64,000 bases of DNA from Colius striatus (Eukaryota; Chordata; Aves; Coliiformes; Coliidae), in NCBI RefSeq assembly GCF_028858725.1, contig NC_084760.1, forward strand, positions 57,003,367 through 57,067,366. The letters are read 5' to 3'. The notes beneath the pieces were generated by a model. That model did no database searches and had not been told where the DNA came from. It saw only the letters and a list, made by a program, of their open reading frames with translations. The position numbers were made by a program, and so were the translations under genes. Positions within the stretch are counted from its first letter, which is position 1. Each line of letters opens with the position of its first letter. This document shows, piece by piece, positions 58,350 to 64,000 of the stretch.

Positions 58350-60015
58350 ATCACAGAATCTTAAGGGTTGGAAGGGACCTCAAAAGATCATCTAGTCCAA
58401 CCCCCTGGCCAGAGCAGGACCTCCTAGAGTAGGTCACACAGGAACTTGGCCAGGTGGGTTTTGAATGTCTCCAGAGAAGGAGACTCCACAACTCACCTGG
58501 GCAGCCTGTTACACTGCTCCATCACCTTCACAGTGCAGCAATTTCTTTGGAACCTCTTATGTTCCAGCTTGTACCTGTTACCCCTTGTCCTGTCACTGGA
58601 CATCATTGAGAAGAGCCTGGCTCCATTCTCCTGACGCCTGCGCTTTACGTATTTGTAAACATTAATGATATCACCCCTCAGTCTCCTCCAAGCTGAAGAG
58701 CCCCAGTTACCTCAGCCTTTCATCATAAGGGAGATGCTTCACTCATCTTGGTGGCCCTGCGCTGAGCTCTCTCCAGCAGCTTCCTGTCTTCCAACTGAGG
58801 GGCCCAGAACTGGACACAATATTCCAGATGCAGTCTCATGAGGGCAGAGCAGAGGGGGACGAGAACTTCTCTCGACCTGCTAACCACAGCCCTTCTAATA
58901 CACCCCAGGATGCCATTGGCCTTCTTGGCCACAAGGACACATTGCTGGCTCATGCTCATCCTGGTGTCCACCAGGACCCCCAGGTCCCTTTCCCCTACAC
59001 TACTCTTAAGAGTTCATTCCCCAGCCTATACTGGTACATGGGGTTATTCTTTCCCACATGCAAGACTCTATACTTGCCCTTGTTTAATTTCATTAGATTT
59101 CTCCCTTCCCAACTCTTCAGCCTGTCCAGGTCTTGTTGAATGGCAGCACAGCCTTCTGATATGTCAGCCACTCCTCCCAGTTTAGTATCATCAGGAAACT
59201 TGCTGACAGTGCCCTCTGTTCCCTCATCAAGGTCATTAAGGAATATATTGAACAGTACTGGTCCCAGCACTGATCTCTGAGGGACTCCACTAGAAACAGG
59301 CCTCCAACTAGACCCTGCTCCATTGATGACCACTCTCTGCTTTCTTCCCTTCAACCAGTTAACAATCCACCTCACTGCCTGGTCATCCAGACCACACTTT
59401 CTCAGTTTTACTGCAAGGATGCTGTGGGAGATGGTGTCAAATGCTTTACTGAAATCAAGATAAACCACATCCACTGCACTACCACCATCTGTCCACCTGG
59501 TTATGTCTTCATAAAAGGCTATCAGATTGGTCAAACATGACTTCCCCTTGGTAAAGCCATGTTGACTGTTCCTAATGACCCTCTTGTCCTTTAAATGTCT
59601 GGAGACAGCACCCAGGATAAGTCATTCCATCACCTTTCCAGGGATGGAGGTGAGGCTGACTGGTCTGTAGTTACCTGGCTCCTCCTTCTTGCCCTTTTTG
59701 AAGACTGGAGTGACATTTGCTTTCCTCCAGTCCTCAGGCACCTCTCCTGTTCTCCACAACTTACTGAAGATGTTGGAGAGTGGTCTAGCAATGACTTCTG
59801 CCAGCTCCCTCAGTACCCACAGGTGCAACCCTTCAGTGCCCGTGGATTTATGTATATCCAGACTGCTCAGCTGATCCTTAACCCAGTCCTCATCAGCCAA
59901 ACAAAACTTTTCCTTTAACCTGACTTCCTCTGAAGTCTGGGGCTCCTGAGGACAGTCTTCAGCAGTATAGACAGAGGCAAAGAAGACATTAAATTCTTCT
60001 CCCTTCTCTGTATGG
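58350..60015 (-). mobile_element. CR1 LINE, 5'-truncated, with near-continuous RT frame
   Basis: Minus-strand CR1. The 3' tail begins at about 58350 with the CTTAAGGGTTGGAAGGGACC type shared with the 48423 copy. The reverse-transcriptase frame runs from about 60071 down to 58995 interrupted by only one TGA (59622-59624), covering [29 protein letters not shown]-like, [12 protein letters not shown] and [10 protein letters not shown] blocks. The catalytic box reads FPDD where the family has FADD, a change expected to harm activity. A frameshift follows near 58975-58995. Homology to CR1 fades at about 60015, so the 5' end is truncated upstream of the RT. Confidence 0.95.
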
Positions 60016-63000
60016 ACAGATAGTTTTAAGAGAAATACAGGAATATTAATGGAAAACTCCACTCTTTTCATATGAGGGGAATGGTTATTGTGTTATCTGT
60101 GATTCTGTAATAACAAGGACAAAGTCATGAACTGAACAATGTTGAGATGATCCCTCTTTCTTTTAAGCTCCTGCTAACAGAAAACCAAGTTCTCTATTAG
60201 AGGAGCAGGGGAGCATGTGGGCTTGAACAGCCGGACGAGCAGCAGCCTTGCTACCCTGCCATTATCCCAAAATGTCTAACTTCCCATCAGAAGATGGCTT
60301 CTGGCTTTCAGATGTGTGGAATATTGGCCCCTCCTGGACAGCTGATAGAGGTGGTGCTCAGTGTCTGATTGGTTCTGCTAGTAATTGTTGGAAAGGTGAA
60401 CTTGAGAACCCCAAGATACTTATAGTTGAGTGTTGACAAATTAGCTCCTGAACTACTAGAGAGGAAGCAAAATTAACATGAAATAACTGTCTGCATCTCT
60501 GCCCCTCAAATTAAATGTGATAAATAAGCTGATTTAAACATTTATCCTTTAAAATATTAAATATTCTGCTATGAAAGAGCCACTCCACCATCATATCTTT
60601 CCATTATGGATCTCCGTAGTCCAAGTGCCTCGGTTTTCCTGAGTCTCTTTCATTCTATGCTGCAAGTGAAGCTGAAATAAAACGCCCACCATCCATGTTT
60701 GCTTCTTACCAAATGCTCGTTTAACCACTGTATGTTACGGTAGAGGACTTATTTTTTGCCTTGGTTGGCAAGACATGAAAAAGGTACTTTTTCAAACAAA
60801 GAAGAAATTTCCACAAAACTTTTAAAAGACCAATTTAGATTGCTTATGCAGATAAGATGTTACAGCTCGTAGGAGTTTAACAAGCAAGAAGTAAAAGAGT
60901 AACACGCAAGCATAAATTTCTTATGCAATAGGTCCTTATTTAAGATTACTATTCCTACTTGAAGATTATTCTGTGTAGTTAAGTTTTCTTGCCTAATTTC
61001 TTGCTCTTCTGTTGACTTCTGTGTCATTAGCACACAAATGGACCAATATTACTCCAGCTCTTGCAAAGAACAGCCTCTTCTTGCTGTGAAGTCTGTCCTG
61101 GTATCCAGCTGGTTCAAAAATAAATAGTACAGTGTAATATAGATATACAGTGGCACATCTATGTATATTGAGTCTCTGACTCTACTGTAACATTTGGTGC
61201 TTTTTATTGTGGCTATGTGTCCTTGAACACTGGTACAACTTGCCATTTCCCTCTACCTGTATTTCCTTTATCTTCACCCTTTATAGAAGGAAGAATCTCT
61301 TGGTTTTCCCCTGCCTGTTGCTTACTGTCAAGTTCAGAGGTATTTCACCTCATGAAATGAACAGCAGAACTATTCATGGAAAGAATTGCCTTGAATATGA
61401 ATTGGTAACCTGGAACGCTGAAAGTACAGCTTGAAACTGGAATTGCTTTGTATGTGCTGTTGTGTGAAACTGAATATATTTGGACAAGAAGTTCTAGGAG
61501 ATGAGAAATAGCAAGAAAAGAGTTTAAAGAAAAAATGACAGAAGGGACTCTTAGTTTCAAGTTTTCTGTGTGCCTCAATCTTCCTCATTGTTAGTTACTC
61601 AGCATTTTCCATGCTTTATATGATCTATGTCAAATATCTCTCTATTACTTTCATATCAGAAAACAACAAATAAATAGTGTGTTAGTTAAAAAATGTTACT
61701 TTTCAACAAGTCACCAGAGGTGCTTACCTTAATTTTATTGAGTGGCTATGTCTCCAATTTATGATGACCTTATTCTGAACAATGCTGTATAAAGATGAAT
61801 CATAAAACTGATACATAACATTGAATGATGTTTAAATAGCTTCCAGGGGAATTACAAATTTTAATTCTCAGTCTTTTTTTTTTGGTCATCATGGAGAGCA
61901 AGATTTCTAAAGTCAAAGATTAAGTGCTTGAACTAGGGGAAAATATTGTCATTGGGATTTAGGTGCTTTTGTGTTTATTGAATTTACATTGGTGGCGTTA
62001 CTAACCTTCTTTTGAAAATAACATAAATGTCTGGGACATGCTCCAAAGCCTATCTGAGTAGACAGAGACTCCCTTTAGCTCCAGATTGCTAATACTTTGT
62101 CAGAACCTGAAGCAAGTTTTACAGCCTGATTTTCATCTTGTGTTGCATTATAATGTTACGATTTAATGGAAATAAAGGATTTCACAGTGTGTTTTAATTT
62201 AATTTAGATTCTTGACTTAGATACCTAAATTTACATTCATACAGATTAAGATTTGTGGATTGAAATCAAGACTTAAAAAGATGTGTAGGAGTGTTTAGTA
62301 CAATCCTGATTTACTTCTTACCAATTTCTAATTTACTGCTTTTTTTAAATTCTAACTATTTTTAGTACTTAAAAATAAGTAAAACAAACCATACAACATG
62401 TGGTATACAACATTAGTGGTTTATGACCTAACCTTAGCTTTCCTTTTAAACATTCACAACCCTTGGCAGTAGAAATCATTAATACCTAGTTGTTGAACTG
62501 TAAGCAACTAGATTCTGGAAAGCTTAGCTGGAGAAAATCATATATGCTTGTCATATTGTTATAGTCTTTTCCTAGTCTTTGCTGTTGGCTGCAGGATGTT
62601 GACTTGCACAGACCCTTGGTCGGAGGCACCATGGTCACTCAAGTCAGCCTTTTGCATGATACAAACTAAAAGGTTTATAATCTTCTTGTTTCGATTGTTT
62701 TGTCTTTGTTCTGAATTATTCCCATATTCAGTATTTGTATGCTTCATAATTTTTTATTCCTGTGTCTATTAAGACATAGGAAGGTGGTGAAATGAGACAA
62801 ATGCAGTGAGCACAGAAGGAATGCGTGGAAAGAGAGGATATCAGTGGTGACTGTGAAGGAGGGAAACCCAGATAAATAATATATGCACAAGTACACTTTC
62901 TTGAGGACATCTTTTGAACCTGAGCCTTTGTCATAGGCTTTTCTGTTATGTGCTTTTCTTGTTGGACAGACTTCTTATATACACGCAACAGGCTTCAAAT

Positions 63001-64000
63001 GTTAGGTGCTTCTCAGATCACTTATTTCTCCAACAGTCATCTCCTTGCAATTGTTTTTACTCTGCAGAGCCAAATGTTGATGTTTGCTTAAGTTTCCTGT
63101 AGCACCCATAATTTATTTTTTGCTTTTAAAAGGAAAAGTTTCCACACATTGTTTTTAAAACAAACCATCACGGAGATTTATCTTGGGCGTGAAGAATAGT
63201 CAAGCCAAGATCCTGGAGATGCTTAATTTTTTTTAAATGACTCTAGGAAGTAATACATCATTTCAGCTCATCTGTATAATGGAACTTTCTTAGCTCTGCT
63301 TCCAGGCATATAAACATTACCTCATAATCCTGTTATTGAAACTTAAAAACAGTATTGCATTTTACTCATATTGTTTCAAGCAATAACATGTATGCCTGAG
63401 GTATTTTAGTTTCTGAGAAAAGGCTGAAGATATCCCTATTTCAGATTTATGGGGTGCAATGGGTATTATTTGCTCAGTTATTTAGGAGTGTGTGTGTAGG
63501 ATAATTGATACTCTATGTTAGATGTCGAGAGAAGCCATAAAATATTTTCTGAAGCATACAGTATCATAATTTACCTTCCAGTTACTTAAAACTCAGATGT
63601 TCCAATGTTTTTAGCAGACTTTCTGCCTGCTGCTGTGTAGGTTAGTATTTCAGCTGACCTTTTGTAACTGTTGTAGTTTTTAGACATTGAAGAATGTCTA
63701 GAATTTCACAACAGCACAAGGAGCTTTTGAGTAGAGCTTTGGGAGGTTGGTCAGGTCCCTCAGATGTTCAAGACACATTGTTCATTGTTCATAAACTCAC
63801 GATTGTATAGGTAAAAAGTAAGAAATTTTTCTTTTTATCACAGATGTAAACTTGGAGAATAAAAATTGGGGTGAAAAATGGACCTGCTTTTTCTGAGAAG
63901 TGTTGCAGTGAAAGGGAACAATCTGTTTGGGAACTGTATCTTCATCTCATGTTGCCATTGCTTTCTGAATTTTGAGGTTTTTATGTTATTAGTCGTGTAA
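60016..64000 (+). other. NCOA7: NCOA7 intron, right part; nothing else recognised
   Basis: AT-rich DNA to the window edge. I searched for the next NCOA7 exon (Leu followed by a Lys-rich run) and found no acceptor-linked match. No RNA gene or identified repeat is seen. Confidence 0.6.

Overview
This window is vertebrate nuclear DNA and almost certainly avian. The genes have spliced exons with GT..AG introns, and long AT-rich stretches are broken by sharp CpG islands. The only abundant interspersed repeat is the CR1 LINE, whose 3' ends carry the typical repeated ATTCTATG-like octamer. No bacterial-type operons, CRISPR arrays or phage genes are present. Most open frames over 60 codons are chance frames in GC-rich islands, shadows of HEY2 exon 5, or pieces of CR1 ORF2.

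Region by region: (1) 1-3931 is the 5' flank of HEY2, with a CpG-rich patch at about 580-1430 and a strong CpG island at about 3185-4110. The island carries GC boxes and a perfect RBPJ/CSL (Notch effector) site 131 bp before the start codon. (2) 3932-13712 is the complete HEY2 coding sequence in five exons (335 aa), followed by a 3' UTR of about 1.5 kb ending near 15240. (3) 15241-26037 is intergenic with no recognisable gene. (4) 26038-26109 (minus strand) is an intact tRNA-Glu(CTC), followed about 70 bp later by a CpG island at 26180-26690. (5) 26691-55845 holds a second CpG island (about 33780-34330) and five CR1 copies. I interpret the two islands as alternative promoters of NCOA7, and the stretch between them and the coding exon as its long 5' introns. 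(6) 55846-55977 is the first coding exon of NCOA7, recognised from its 16-residue N-terminus. The rest of the window is its following intron, with one more CR1 copy at about 58350-60015. The next NCOA7 exon is not in the window.

HEY2 is a Notch-induced bHLH-Orange repressor. NCOA7 is a TLDc/LysM-domain protein linked to oxidation resistance and V-ATPase. They are neighbours in the same orientation in mammals, so gene order here is the ancestral amniote one, apparently including the tRNA-Glu. I found no novel biochemical system. The points most worth checking are the tRNA/CpG boundary between the two genes, the paired NCOA7 promoters, the Notch-responsive and quadruplex-prone HEY2 promoter, the antisense bias of the CR1 copies, and several small structural oddities (twin palindromes, a 10-bp GC hairpin, short tandem duplications).
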